Below, in pieces: positions 45,655 through 54,658 of a stretch of DNA of 64,000 bases. The notes beneath the pieces were generated by a model that was not told where the DNA came from, searched no databases, and was given only the letters and a program-made list of their open reading frames with translations. The translations under genes and the position numbers were made by a program. Origin of the DNA: Methanobrevibacter sp. (lineage in GTDB: Archaea; Methanobacteriota; Methanobacteria; Methanobacteriales; Methanobacteriaceae); assembly GCA_022775905.1 (NCBI GenBank), contig JALFJX010000027.1, positions 1 to 64,000 on the forward strand. The letters run 5' to 3'. Numbering within the stretch: position 1 is the first letter of the stretch; each line of letters starts with the position of its first letter.

Positions 45655-45942
45655 TTAGAATTTAAAGAATTCCTTACTCCATTTGATTTTGTGTTTTAAA
45701 TCTTGAACTTCCATTTCATAGGTTTTTTCGGAATCACCATAGTTTTCGTCCAAGTTTTCAGCTTTAGCGTCAACATCAACTTCAAGTAAACCAGATTTTT
45801 CTAGTTTTTCAATTTCAGGCAATGCTTTTTCTTTCAATTCAAAAAGCATGTCAATAGCTTGACCAACAGTAATGTTTTGTGCTTCCAGTTGTTTCACTTT
45901 TTCCATTTGTTCATCAGTTAATTCTATTTCCATTTTACTCAT
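45655..45942 (-). CDS. Hypothetical coiled-coil protein, 95 residues
   Basis: Soluble, Glu/Lys-rich: MSKMEIELTDEQMEKVKQLE and a long helix (AIDMLFELKEKALPEIEKLE), ending KIKWSKEFFKF. Start ATG after GGTAGGACT. No domain recognised; the length and helical N-terminus recall small regulatory or antitoxin-like proteins, with no partner adjacent. Confidence 0.6.
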   Translation of the reverse strand: MSKMEIELTDEQMEKVKQLEAQNITVGQAIDMLFELKEKALPEIEKLEKSGLLEVDVDAKAENLDENYGDSEKTYEMEVQDLKHKIKWSKEFFKF

Positions 45943-46088
45943 AGTCCTACCTCATAAAACAATTATAAATTATTTATATATTTAGCAATATTCATTTAAA
46001 TATTTTTTAGTAATAATGTTTCATTCATAACTGTTTCAAAAGAAACATTTATAGTATATTATTTAAATATGATAAATCAGGTGAAAAA

Positions 46089-46526
46089 ATGGATAATAAT
46101 CCCGATGTTTTTGACAATGCTCCACTGATTGGATGGATTCATAACATCTCCAAAAATCAATTGAAATATTTAAATTCACGAATCCAGGAACTAAACTTGA
46201 ACCGTGAAATAAGATATATAATGATGATTTATGACAATCCTAACTGCTCACAGGACGATTTGGTCAATATTTACGGCGAAAGCAAAGCAAATATGGCAAA
46301 AGCACTGAAAAAACTGGAAGAAGATGGATATATCATTAGAGAAGTGAATCCTGAAAACAGACGCAAATATATGTTAAAAACTACAGAAAAAGCCGACGCA
46401 TTAGTTCCAAAGATACGACAGATTTCCCTGGACTGGGAAGAGCAGGTTGGAATTAGTGAGGAAGATATTGAATTAAAAGAAAAAATCAGACAAATAGCCA
46501 TCAACGGCATGAAACTTATCGACTAA
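46089..46526 (+). CDS. MarR family transcriptional regulator
   Basis: 145 residues with the winged-helix order DDLVNIYGESKANMAKALKK, LEEDGYIIREVNPENRRKYM (split here; recognition helix then wing), as in MarR. It lies 21 bp before an MFS exporter on the same strand, the common arrangement in which the repressor controls the exporter in response to a ligand. Good ATG with AGGTG 7 bases ahead. Confidence 0.88.
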   Translation: MDNNPDVFDNAPLIGWIHNISKNQLKYLNSRIQELNLNREIRYIMMIYDNPNCSQDDLVNIYGESKANMAKALKKLEEDGYIIREVNPENRRKYMLKTTEKADALVPKIRQISLDWEEQVGISEEDIELKEKIRQIAINGMKLID

Positions 46527-46547
46527 TAAATTAAAAGAGGAGAAATA

Positions 46548-47933
46548 ATGAAAATAGAATTCGAAACATATGTTATATTCATATCATTTATAACTTCATT
46601 CTTTGCAGTGTTTTTATCAAATGGTGTGGTAATAGGTGTTCCAGCAATAGCACAGGACTTTGCTATGAATAATGTTATTCAAAACTGGGTACCTACAATA
46701 TTTTTCCTTGTTGTAGCAGTGTTTACTGTTCCAGCAGGACAAATTTCAGGAAAATTCGGTGTTAAGAAATCATTACTTGCAGGAATAATAGTATTTTTAT
46801 TAGGTTCCATAGGTGCATGTATTGCATTTTCAACCGAATCATTTTTAGTATTCAGAATTATCCAAGGTGCAGGTGTTGCATTCCTAAATGTATCTGCAAT
46901 GGCAATGGTAGTTCATGCAGTTAAACCACAAAACAGAGGAAAAGCTTTAGGTTTTACAGTAACTGGAGTTTATCTTGCAACTTCACTTTCACCAGTCATC
47001 TGTGGATTTTTAGTTCATAATCTAGGATGGAGATCAATGTTTTACTTTGTGATTCCATTTTTAGTATTATGTATCATATTATTAATCTTAAAAATCCCTC
47101 AAGAGTGGACAACATATCAAGATGACACAATCGATAAAGTTGGATCTATTGTATATGCCATTGGAATTTTATCATTCATTTACGGATTCACTACTTTAAT
47201 CACAACAACTGGTAAATTATTAACCGTTGCTGGAATTATTTTACTTTCAATATTTGGAGTATATGAGTTAAGGCAAAAATCCCCAGTTTTCAATATGAAT
47301 CTGTTTAGAAACAAAAAATTCACATCATCCAACATTGCAGCATTATGCAGTTACCTTGCAATAATGGTTGTTACCACAATCCTAAACTACCACTTCCAGT
47401 ACGTAAGAGGATGGGATGCACAAATGTCTGGCATGATATTAATTATCACACCAATTATCATGGCAATAATGGCACCTAATGCTGGAAAACTATCCGATAA
47501 GATACATCCACAGAAATTAGCTGCAATTGGAATTGGAATTGCTGCTGTTGCACTTGCAATATTGACATTCCTAACTGGAGACACACCTCTTTACATCGTA
47601 GTATTAGCTATGGTATTGCAGGGTATTGGTATGGGACTCTTCTCATCTCCAAACATGAATGCAATTATGAGTTCAGTTCCACCAAAAGATGCGCCAACTG
47701 CATCTGCATCACAGGCAACCATGAGAACAATTGGTCAAACAATGAGTTTAGGTTTATTAACACTTATATTCGCTTGGGTGATGGGTAGTTTAGAACTCGC
47801 TCCACAATATGCAACAATGATTGTGCAAGCATCTCAAATCATCTGTGGAATTTGTACAGTAGCTTGTGTTTTATCAATATTCGCATCACTTGTTGGAATT
47901 AAATCAAGTGATAAATTCAATACAGACAGATAA
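46548..47933 (+). CDS. MFS exporter, 14-helix DHA2 type
   Basis: 461 residues with motif A (GKFGVKKSLLAG), GVYLATSLSPVICGFLVHNL in helix 5, and DKIHPQKLAAIG between later helices. It likely exports a toxic or signalling compound; the MarR gene just before it should regulate it. AGAGGAG lies before the ATG. Complete and uninterrupted. Confidence 0.88.
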   Translation: MKIEFETYVIFISFITSFFAVFLSNGVVIGVPAIAQDFAMNNVIQNWVPTIFFLVVAVFTVPAGQISGKFGVKKSLLAGIIVFLLGSIGACIAFSTESFLVFRIIQGAGVAFLNVSAMAMVVHAVKPQNRGKALGFTVTGVYLATSLSPVICGFLVHNLGWRSMFYFVIPFLVLCIILLILKIPQEWTTYQDDTIDKVGSIVYAIGILSFIYGFTTLITTTGKLLTVAGIILLSIFGVYELRQKSPVFNMNLFRNKKFTSSNIAALCSYLAIMVVTTILNYHFQYVRGWDAQMSGMILIITPIIMAIMAPNAGKLSDKIHPQKLAAIGIGIAAVALAILTFLTGDTPLYIVVLAMVLQGIGMGLFSSPNMNAIMSSVPPKDAPTASASQATMRTIGQTMSLGLLTLIFAWVMGSLELAPQYATMIVQASQIICGICTVACVLSIFASLVGIKSSDKFNTDR

Positions 47934-48029
47934 AATTGATGGAGATTTTTCTATCAATTCTTTACTTTTTTTTAACATTAATTTTCAAATATCATAAAAG
48001 ACATATACTATTTTTAGAGTTGAATTAAT

Positions 48030-48596
48030 ATGGAAATTACAGCTGAGGAAATGAAAAAAACAATACAAAAAATATATGATAAACTAGATAAAGTATCTCC
48101 AGTTGATTTTGACTGCGGAAAGTTATGTGGTGAAGTATGTTGTGTTTATGATGAAGAAGACTATCGAAATGAAGATTTAGCATTATATCTATTACCTGGT
48201 GAAGAGTTGATGTATGAGGATAGTGATAGCTATGAGTTATATTATATTGATTCATCCGAAATAAAATACCCTCATTCCTGGAAAGGACAAATATATCTAG
48301 TTAAATGTATCAATCCACCAAGATGCGACCGAAGCATCAGACCTATTCAATGTAGAACATTTCCTTTAATCCCGCACATCAATAAAAAAGGAGAATTCCA
48401 TTTGATATTTGATGAAAGCGAATTTCCATACAAATGCCCAATTGTCCATGACCACATAAAGTTAAACGATGATTTTATTAAAACAACTTATGAAATATGG
48501 TCTATGTTAATTTCCAATCCATTAGTCTATGATTTGGTGGATATGGACTCCAGAATGAGAGACAATAGAAAAACAGATTATGAAATAGTAATTTAA
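48030..48596 (+). CDS. YkgJ-type zinc or iron-chelating domain protein
   Basis: 188 residues with clustered Cys: FDCGKLCGEVCCVYD near residues 28-42, NPPRCDRSIRPIQCRTFP in the middle and a later YKCPIVH. This pattern is the YkgJ family, thought to bind zinc or an iron-sulfur cluster. Role unknown. The gene is directly convergent with ung, with no spacer between stop codons. Confidence 0.85.
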   Translation: MEITAEEMKKTIQKIYDKLDKVSPVDFDCGKLCGEVCCVYDEEDYRNEDLALYLLPGEELMYEDSDSYELYYIDSSEIKYPHSWKGQIYLVKCINPPRCDRSIRPIQCRTFPLIPHINKKGEFHLIFDESEFPYKCPIVHDHIKLNDDFIKTTYEIWSMLISNPLVYDLVDMDSRMRDNRKTDYEIVI

Positions 48597-49280
48597 CTAT
48601 TTAAAATCAAAAAGATCATTTTGGAGTTGCCAATTTATTTCACCAACACCATTTTCTTTTAAAAATTCGTTTGCCAATCTAAAATGATTAGATCCTAAAA
48701 ATCCCCTTCGTGCTGAAAACGGTGAAGGATGGGATGTAATCAAAACCAAATGATTAGGGTTTGTAATCAATTCCTTTTTCTTTTCTGCCTGTTTTCCCCA
48801 AAGCAAGAATACAATTGATTGTTTTTGGTTATTTAATATTTTAATTACATTATCAGTGAAAGTCTGCCATCCGCATTTGCTGTGGGAATTTGCATTGCCT
48901 TTCTCAACTGTCAACACAGTATTTAGTAGAAATACACCCTGTTTTGCCCATTTCTCCAAGCAGCCAGAATCAGGAATCGGATAATCATATTCATCATAGA
49001 TTTCCTTGAAAATGTTTTTTAGAGATCTTGGAATTGGTCTGCCACCAAGTGTTGAAAATGCAAGACCATGAGCCTGGCCTTCCTCATGGTACGGATCCTG
49101 ACCTAAAATAACTACCTTAACATTATTTAGAGGAGTTAACTTGAATGCATTAAATATGTCTTCATAAGGAGGATAGACTGTTTTTGATTCATATTGCTCT
49201 TCAATAAATTCCATAATCTTTAAAAAATAGTCCTTTTCAAATTCATCCTTTAAAGCCAAATCCCAATCATTACCAATCAT
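48597..49280 (-). CDS. ung: Uracil-DNA glycosylase, family 1
   Basis: 227 residues with all Ung motifs: GQDPYHEEGQAHGLAFS (catalytic Asp and water site), IFKEI, VFLLNTVLTVE, LLWGKQA and the DNA-intercalating HPSPFSARRGF. It removes uracil from DNA. Family 1 enzymes are common in bacteria and rare in archaea, which mostly use families 4 and 5, so this gene was probably gained from bacteria (inference). Complete, ATG start at 49280. Confidence 0.93.
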   Translation of the reverse strand: MIGNDWDLALKDEFEKDYFLKIMEFIEEQYESKTVYPPYEDIFNAFKLTPLNNVKVVILGQDPYHEEGQAHGLAFSTLGGRPIPRSLKNIFKEIYDEYDYPIPDSGCLEKWAKQGVFLLNTVLTVEKGNANSHSKCGWQTFTDNVIKILNNQKQSIVFLLWGKQAEKKKELITNPNHLVLITSHPSPFSARRGFLGSNHFRLANEFLKENGVGEINWQLQNDLFDFK

Positions 49281-49306
49281 AAAATATAATTTGTAGTTAA
49301 TTCATT

Positions 49307-50386
49307 TTAACTTTTACCGGAAAATCTATTTAGATATGGAATCTTATCTAAAATCCACAATATCACTAAAGATATCACTATAACAATTATAACCAGAAGA
49401 GGTATTGATATCAGGAAATTTTGGTCTAAAAAGAATTTAGTGTAATTTATTTTTAAATGGTAAATTATAAGATAATGGCATAAATATAATCCAAAACTGT
49501 AGTTACTAAACACAGTTATTGCATTTCCTACATTATTACTTTCAATATTTGTTAAAAATTTTGTTTTAGACAAATACTTGAAAAATATGAATATATTTAC
49601 AGATAAAGCTAAAATCAATAGATTAAAATATCCTTTATAAACAAAATGATTGCTTGAAGTTGATTGAGGAACTACAAATCCAAATATATAATAGGAATAT
49701 AAAATTATTGATACAACTAATGTAACTGCAATAATAATTTTTGAATCTATTTTTCTTCCAACATAATCATTATTGGCAATGAAATATCCAATTACAATAT
49801 ATGATATAAAAGATACAAAATATACCAATCTAGAAAAATATGGATTAAATAAACCAAATTCAGAAATCAATATATAAATTAAAGATAAGCCTGTTAAAAT
49901 TTTAATGAAAATACTGTCAAAATTCTCTTTTCTTTCATTTCCAAACTTAATCACTTTATTTATTGCAAATATTCCCAAATAACATATTATTATCATCCAT
50001 ATGAACCAAAATGTTACTCCAAGAGTTCCTGATGTTCCCAATAATATATCAATTGAACTTTTTATATTGAATCCATGCCAGATATAAACTGATGCATATG
50101 CAACATAAACTAAAACCCAAAATAGAAATGGAATTAATAATCTTGACAATCTCTTTTTGAAAAATTTAATTAAAGAATCATCCCGATTCAACAGTAATGC
50201 TCCGCTAAGCATGACAAAAATAGGTATTGAAAAATCCCTTAAGCAATCAAAAAAAGCAGTAACTGGAAAATACGAACTGTTAACACCAGTTATTAAAAAG
50301 AAGATAGCTGCATGACAAAATACTATCCCAATTATTGCAATTGCCCTTAATACATCAAAATAAAAAATTCGTTTAGATTTATTCAT
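49307..50386 (-). CDS. Membrane acyltransferase 3 family protein (chromosomal copy)
   Basis: 359 residues, ten predicted helices, N-terminal catalytic region SKRIFYFDVLRAIAIIGI and FCHAAIFF. It probably O-acylates surface sugars. It is a relative of the cargo gene at 13697-14797, with the same N-terminal, GALLLNRDDSLIKF and C-terminal LDKIPYLNRFSG words but clear divergence in the middle. The gap to the neighbouring gene is 12 bp, so it likely shares a transcript with it. Confidence 0.85.
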   Translation of the reverse strand: MNKSKRIFYFDVLRAIAIIGIVFCHAAIFFLITGVNSSYFPVTAFFDCLRDFSIPIFVMLSGALLLNRDDSLIKFFKKRLSRLLIPFLFWVLVYVAYASVYIWHGFNIKSSIDILLGTSGTLGVTFWFIWMIIICYLGIFAINKVIKFGNERKENFDSIFIKILTGLSLIYILISEFGLFNPYFSRLVYFVSFISYIVIGYFIANNDYVGRKIDSKIIIAVTLVVSIILYSYYIFGFVVPQSTSSNHFVYKGYFNLLILALSVNIFIFFKYLSKTKFLTNIESNNVGNAITVFSNYSFGLYLCHYLIIYHLKINYTKFFLDQNFLISIPLLVIIVIVISLVILWILDKIPYLNRFSGKS

Positions 50387-50398
50387 AAAAACTCAAAG

Positions 50399-50869
50399 CT
50401 ATTTTTCACGTACGAATTTACCACTCATATGCTCAATTTCAAGTTCAAAAACTTCAGTTTTATTTAGGAATTTGTTAACTTCTTCAATTGTATAATCATG
50501 AGTTGGAAAGAACTTATCCCCAAGATCAGTCAGTTTTTCCTTTTTCTCATCAATATCAGTTAAGATCCTGATTTTACCAAAAACAATTACACTTTTAAAT
50601 GTGTACCACCAGTTTCCATCTTCCATAACACCTTCATCAATTACACAATAAGAAACCTTAGGGTAATTTTCTATTGCATCCTTCTTATGGCCTTTTTGAG
50701 CTCCATGAAAGTAAATTTTACCATCAACATATACATGATCCATTGGAACTGCATAGGGATAATCATTATCCCCAAGCAATGCCAATACTCCACGAGGCTC
50801 ATTGGTTAATATTTCAACACATTCATCTTGTGAAAGTTGCTGTTTTACCCTTCTCATTTGTCTAAACAT
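50399..50869 (-). CDS. NimA-like pyridoxamine-phosphate-oxidase-fold protein
   Basis: 156 residues: FRQMRRVKQQLSQDECVEIL, GVLALLGDNDYPYAVPMDHV, and GKIYFHGAQKGHKKDAIENY, as in the flavin-binding NimA/PPOX family. Such proteins bind FMN or F420 and reduce nitro compounds or act in redox tasks. Start at 50869 after ATAAAT; the following gene is the acyltransferase. Confidence 0.87.
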   Translation of the reverse strand: MFRQMRRVKQQLSQDECVEILTNEPRGVLALLGDNDYPYAVPMDHVYVDGKIYFHGAQKGHKKDAIENYPKVSYCVIDEGVMEDGNWWYTFKSVIVFGKIRILTDIDEKKEKLTDLGDKFFPTHDYTIEEVNKFLNKTEVFELEIEHMSGKFVREK

Positions 50870-50914
50870 ATTTATAATCTTTAAAACAAGTGATAAATAA
50901 AGTTTTATTATAAC

Positions 50915-51711
50915 TTATTTATTGTCTTTTTCATCAATATATTCTTTTAATTCATCAAATTTATGATTAAAATGCCTTATTAAGATACCTGCAGTCAATG
51001 TAGCTGTACCCACACCAGACAACACATAACCACTCCAAACCAATAGTAAACTATCAAGTTTACCTATTGCAGTATTTCCCAAAACAGTGTAACCATTACT
51101 TGTAAAAGCATTAGAAGCCATCACAAGAGCATCCAACAAGCTAACTCCTTCAGATATTGAAGTAATAATTAAACTGAAAACAATAATTGCAAATAACAAT
51201 AATATAGTTACTCCCAATCCATGTGAAGTTGTATACTCCTGGAAATTATCATAACTTAATTTAGCCAAATAAATGAATATTGGCAAGTGAATAAAATTGA
51301 CTAAATCTATCAATGTAGCTCCAAAAATCAAATAGGACAAAGAACCGAAAGGAATTATTAAAAATAGAAGTATTTTATTTTTCCATGTTGATTTATCAAG
51401 AGTTAAACAGAAATATAATGATAATATACAATCAAAAACTGAGAAATAAATTAAATTGCTATTATAATAAACAATTGAATAAAGAACATTTATGAAACAT
51501 GCTGCAAGCAATATCAAGTAGAATATTTGTCTTAATGAATGAACTTCATCTTCAGGAATATAACTCTTCAAATCAAAATGCTTACTGTCCTTTATACTTG
51601 AATATACTTTACCAACAATGATATAACCTATATAAAAACAAATATATCAATAACAAACTCAAGTAAAGATATTGTCATAAAATTTAATCCCATTAATTGA
51701 ACTGATGCCAT
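50915..51711 (-). pseudogene. Ion-channel-like membrane protein with a frameshifted N-terminus
   Basis: The main frame (218 residues, from 51571) has several helices and ends with a pore-loop-like pair: ALVMASNAFTSNGYTVLGNT followed by LLLVWSGYVLSGVGTATLT. This resembles a two-helix potassium channel pore, but the filter is SNGYTV rather than TVGYGD. The N-terminus (MASVQLMGLNFMTISLLEFV) starts at 51711 and is in another frame, joined near 51630 to IIVGKVYSSIKDSKHFDL. Ion selectivity is unknown. Confidence 0.6.
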
Positions 51712-51768
51712 AAAATCACTATTAAAATCAATACCATCATTTATATTTATAAAGTAATTTAAATTTAA

Positions 51769-52215
51769 CTAATTATTTTCATATAAAAATTCATAATGGT
51801 CAATACCATCTTCCAGATAAACTTCAGAAACTCGTTTAAATCCCAAATTTTGATAAAAATCAATCAAATAAGCCTGACCGGATAATCTAATTTTTGACTT
51901 GTTTAAATCATTTACAATAAAATTTATGGCTTTTTTCATCATTTTTAAAGCAATGCCTTGACCCCTATGAGATTCCTTAACTACCAATCTGCCAATAGCC
52001 ATTTCTTTATATGAAACACCCTCTGGAATTATTCTTAAAACACCAACTATTTCATTATTATCCTTAACGATTAAATGATATGCACTTTGGTCCTTATTAT
52101 CCAAATCCTGATATGGACAATCCTGTTCTACAACAAATATTTCTACTCTCAATCTTAAAATTGCATATAACTCCAAAATTGACAGTTCATTGAATTTTTT
52201 AATCTCGAATTTCAT
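51769..52215 (-). CDS. GNAT N-acetyltransferase (ElaA-like)
   Basis: 148 residues with LYAILRLRVEIFVVEQDCPY, YQDLDNKDQSAYHLI, and the acetyl-CoA loop ESHRGQGIALKMM, as in ElaA-type acetyltransferases. Substrate unknown. It overlaps the end of the upstream hydrolase gene by four bases (ATGA), so the two are coupled. Confidence 0.87.
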   Translation of the reverse strand: MKFEIKKFNELSILELYAILRLRVEIFVVEQDCPYQDLDNKDQSAYHLIVKDNNEIVGVLRIIPEGVSYKEMAIGRLVVKESHRGQGIALKMMKKAINFIVNDLNKSKIRLSGQAYLIDFYQNLGFKRVSEVYLEDGIDHYEFLYENN

Positions 52216-52922
52216 GCTAACACATCATTTATAAATGATATAATTTTATTTGCAGCCTGATTTTGCTGTAATTCTGGTGAAATTTGAGCTATACCATCAC
52301 CTGACTGGTTACCATAGTATCCGAATTGAGCATGATTTCCACCATCAATTACAAATTCAGTGAAATTATTTTTAATCAAATCCTTTGAATCATTGTATTT
52401 TTCCATGTTCAATACATTATCATTGGATCCATAAATTGACAATACTGGTTTTTCAATTTCATTTGTGGGATATGCAGCAAACAATATTAATCCTTCAGTA
52501 TTGTTTGTACTGTTAACGTATGATGCCGCCATTGATCCACCCAATGAATGACCTGCTATGAAGTAATGATTATAAGAAGAGTTTTTGATAATTTCATCTG
52601 CACTGTTCTGACCTAAAATAGCTAAATTGAATGGCATTTCAACTGCATATGTGTCAATACCTTTGTTTGATATATTTTTAAGCAATGGTGCATATGAAGT
52701 ATATTCCACTTTGGCTCCAGGATAAAAAATCAATGCAGAATCATTGCCTGGGCCATCAAACAATAATCCATTTGATGTTTTCAATACTGAAACATTGCCA
52801 CTACTGTTTAAACAGTCTGTGGCGGTCTTTTCAGAATGATAATAATCATTTACATAATATATTCCAAACAAAATAATGATTGCAAAAACAAGTAAAAAAG
52901 CAATTTTAATTTTTTTATTCAT
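52212..52922 (-). CDS. Membrane-anchored alpha/beta hydrolase
   Basis: 236 residues. An N-terminal signal anchor (KKIKIAFLLVFAIIILFGIY) is followed by an alpha/beta hydrolase domain: ALIFYPGAKVEYTSYAPLL, nucleophile Ser in FIAGHSLGGSMA, Asp in LSIYGSNDNVLN and His in VIDGGNHAQFGYYG. All three catalytic residues are present. It should act outside the cell on an ester or amide. Coupled to the acetyltransferase gene. Confidence 0.85.
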   Translation of the reverse strand: MNKKIKIAFLLVFAIIILFGIYYVNDYYHSEKTATDCLNSSGNVSVLKTSNGLLFDGPGNDSALIFYPGAKVEYTSYAPLLKNISNKGIDTYAVEMPFNLAILGQNSADEIIKNSSYNHYFIAGHSLGGSMAASYVNSTNNTEGLILFAAYPTNEIEKPVLSIYGSNDNVLNMEKYNDSKDLIKNNFTEFVIDGGNHAQFGYYGNQSGDGIAQISPELQQNQAANKIISFINDVLA

Positions 52923-52981
52923 GAATATATTTAAAAAAGAAGTAATATTTAAAAATTAGATGTAGCAGGTTTTAAAACCCA

Positions 52982-54127
52982 CTATTTCAATATGTTTTCA
53001 TTTGTTGTTTCTATTTTATCAACGACTTTTTGACCTTCATCAGCGAGGTCACTAAACATCATGATTGTTTCTTTCATTTTAGGAAGTGCTTGTTCCTTAT
53101 ATGTACTTACATCTTCAATAGCTTGAATTGCTTCTGAAAATGATGCTTTTAAAACTTCAGGAGAAATCATAGTCTCTGCACTGTGCTTTTGAATTTCCCC
53201 TCCTTGTTCCTTAAGCATGTGTGAAGTGGATTCAATGATGTGTTCAGTTGTGGAGTTGATAATGTTGATTTTATCCATTACAATTTTTTGATCGTATAAA
53301 GCACTTGCAACCATTACACCAGTCCTTAATGCTGAAACAGTTACATTTTGTGCACGTTTAACACCACGAATCAATTCCTTATTGTTCCTTCTAATTACAT
53401 TAAGGGATACAATACCTTGTTGATTTACAACAATCATTTGCTGCATGTCCATAATTCTTTGTCTGAGAGGGAATAATATTTCTTCACGGACAAATTTGAT
53501 TTTTTCCTCATCAATTCCGTCAATTTCGGCAGACTGGATTTGTGCTTCAATGGATGAATCCATCTGTTTTGCGAGTTCAATATCTGCAAGAAGTTTATTG
53601 GTTACTTCCCTTAAATAATTTTCTTCATTTAAAAGAGTGGTATTATCATTTTGAAGGACTTTACTACTTTTATCAAGTGATTGAACAATATCTGCTATTG
53701 CATTTTCTGCTTTTTCATATTTAGCAAAGTATTTTCTGATAGGATTCATTAAATTTCCAAGAACTCCTTTTTTGGTGAAATCAAGTTTACCCGGATCCAA
53801 GTCTTTTATTTGTCTGTTTAACTCAAGCAAGTTTTCACCAATATTATCAGATTCCTTTCCACCTTTTGTCAAGTCAACAAATCTGGTAGCCAACATTTCA
53901 TTATGTGCTGCAGACCTAGACATTTCATTTAAACCAAAGTTATCCAATGGTTTTAATATTTCTTCTCTTGCATTTGGATTGTTTAAATCAGTATCAAAAA
54001 TTGCTACTGCATTGCCTTGTGCCTGATTTTTAAGATTAGAATCTTCTAATTTTTTTTCTTCTTCTTTTAAAGTTGTTTCAACATCTTCTTTGATTTCATC
54101 AACATTCAATGAAAATTCTGCCATCAT
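52982..54127 (-). CDS. TelA-like toxic anion resistance protein
   Basis: 381 residues, mostly helical coiled coils, with the TelA family core: NYLREVTNKLLADIELAKQM trimmed to LREVTNKLLADIELAKQ, IMDMQQMIVVNQQGIVSLNV and RNNKELIRGVKRAQNVTVSA. TelA-type proteins are linked to tellurite and envelope stress, with unknown mechanism. Start may be at 54124. Single gene. Confidence 0.87.
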   Translation of the reverse strand: MMAEFSLNVDEIKEDVETTLKEEEKKLEDSNLKNQAQGNAVAIFDTDLNNPNAREEILKPLDNFGLNEMSRSAAHNEMLATRFVDLTKGGKESDNIGENLLELNRQIKDLDPGKLDFTKKGVLGNLMNPIRKYFAKYEKAENAIADIVQSLDKSSKVLQNDNTTLLNEENYLREVTNKLLADIELAKQMDSSIEAQIQSAEIDGIDEEKIKFVREEILFPLRQRIMDMQQMIVVNQQGIVSLNVIRRNNKELIRGVKRAQNVTVSALRTGVMVASALYDQKIVMDKINIINSTTEHIIESTSHMLKEQGGEIQKHSAETMISPEVLKASFSEAIQAIEDVSTYKEQALPKMKETIMMFSDLADEGQKVVDKIETTNENILK

Positions 54128-54214
54128 ATCACCTTAATTTTAATATCTGATGAGTAAATACTTGAATAATAATATTTTTTTTATAATTTTTATATGTATG
54201 TATTTAAATTGTTA

Positions 54215-54658
54215 TTATTCATCTGCTTCTTTTTCAAGAAGAATTGTTACTGGACCATTATTTAATAAGTCAACTTTCATATATGCTCCGAATTCGCCTG
54301 TTTCCACAATAATCTCTTCCGCACATTTTTCTGTGAAATAATCAAACAAACCAGTTGCAATATCTGGTGATAATGCCTTATGAAAAGAAGGTCTGTTCTT
54401 TTTAGTTGAAGCATATAATGTAAATTGAGGAACTAATAATAATTTACCACCAATATCTTTAACTGATTTGTTCATGCGACCATTTTCATCCTGAAATATC
54501 CTTAATTTCAAAAGTTTTTTTGAAAGATAATCTGCTTCTTTTTCAGTATCATTTTCTCCAAAACCGACTAAAACCATCAATCCTTCATCAATTTCACCAA
54601 TAATTTTTTCATCAACTTCAACACTTGCATTTGTAACTCTTTGAACAACTAACCTCAT
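54215..54658 (-). CDS. dtd: D-aminoacyl-tRNA deacylase
   Basis: 147 residues, of standard Dtd length. It starts MRLVVQRVTNASVEVDEKI and has the active-site SRP-like LVPQFTLYASTKKNRPSFHK and cis-Gly-Pro region NNGPVTILLE. It frees D-amino acids from tRNA. The bacterial-type Dtd is uncommon in archaea, which mostly use Dtd2, so it may be acquired (inference). Adjacent without gap to the upstream transporter gene. Confidence 0.92.
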   Translation of the reverse strand: MRLVVQRVTNASVEVDEKIIGEIDEGLMVLVGFGENDTEKEADYLSKKLLKLRIFQDENGRMNKSVKDIGGKLLLVPQFTLYASTKKNRPSFHKALSPDIATGLFDYFTEKCAEEIIVETGEFGAYMKVDLLNNGPVTILLEKEADE

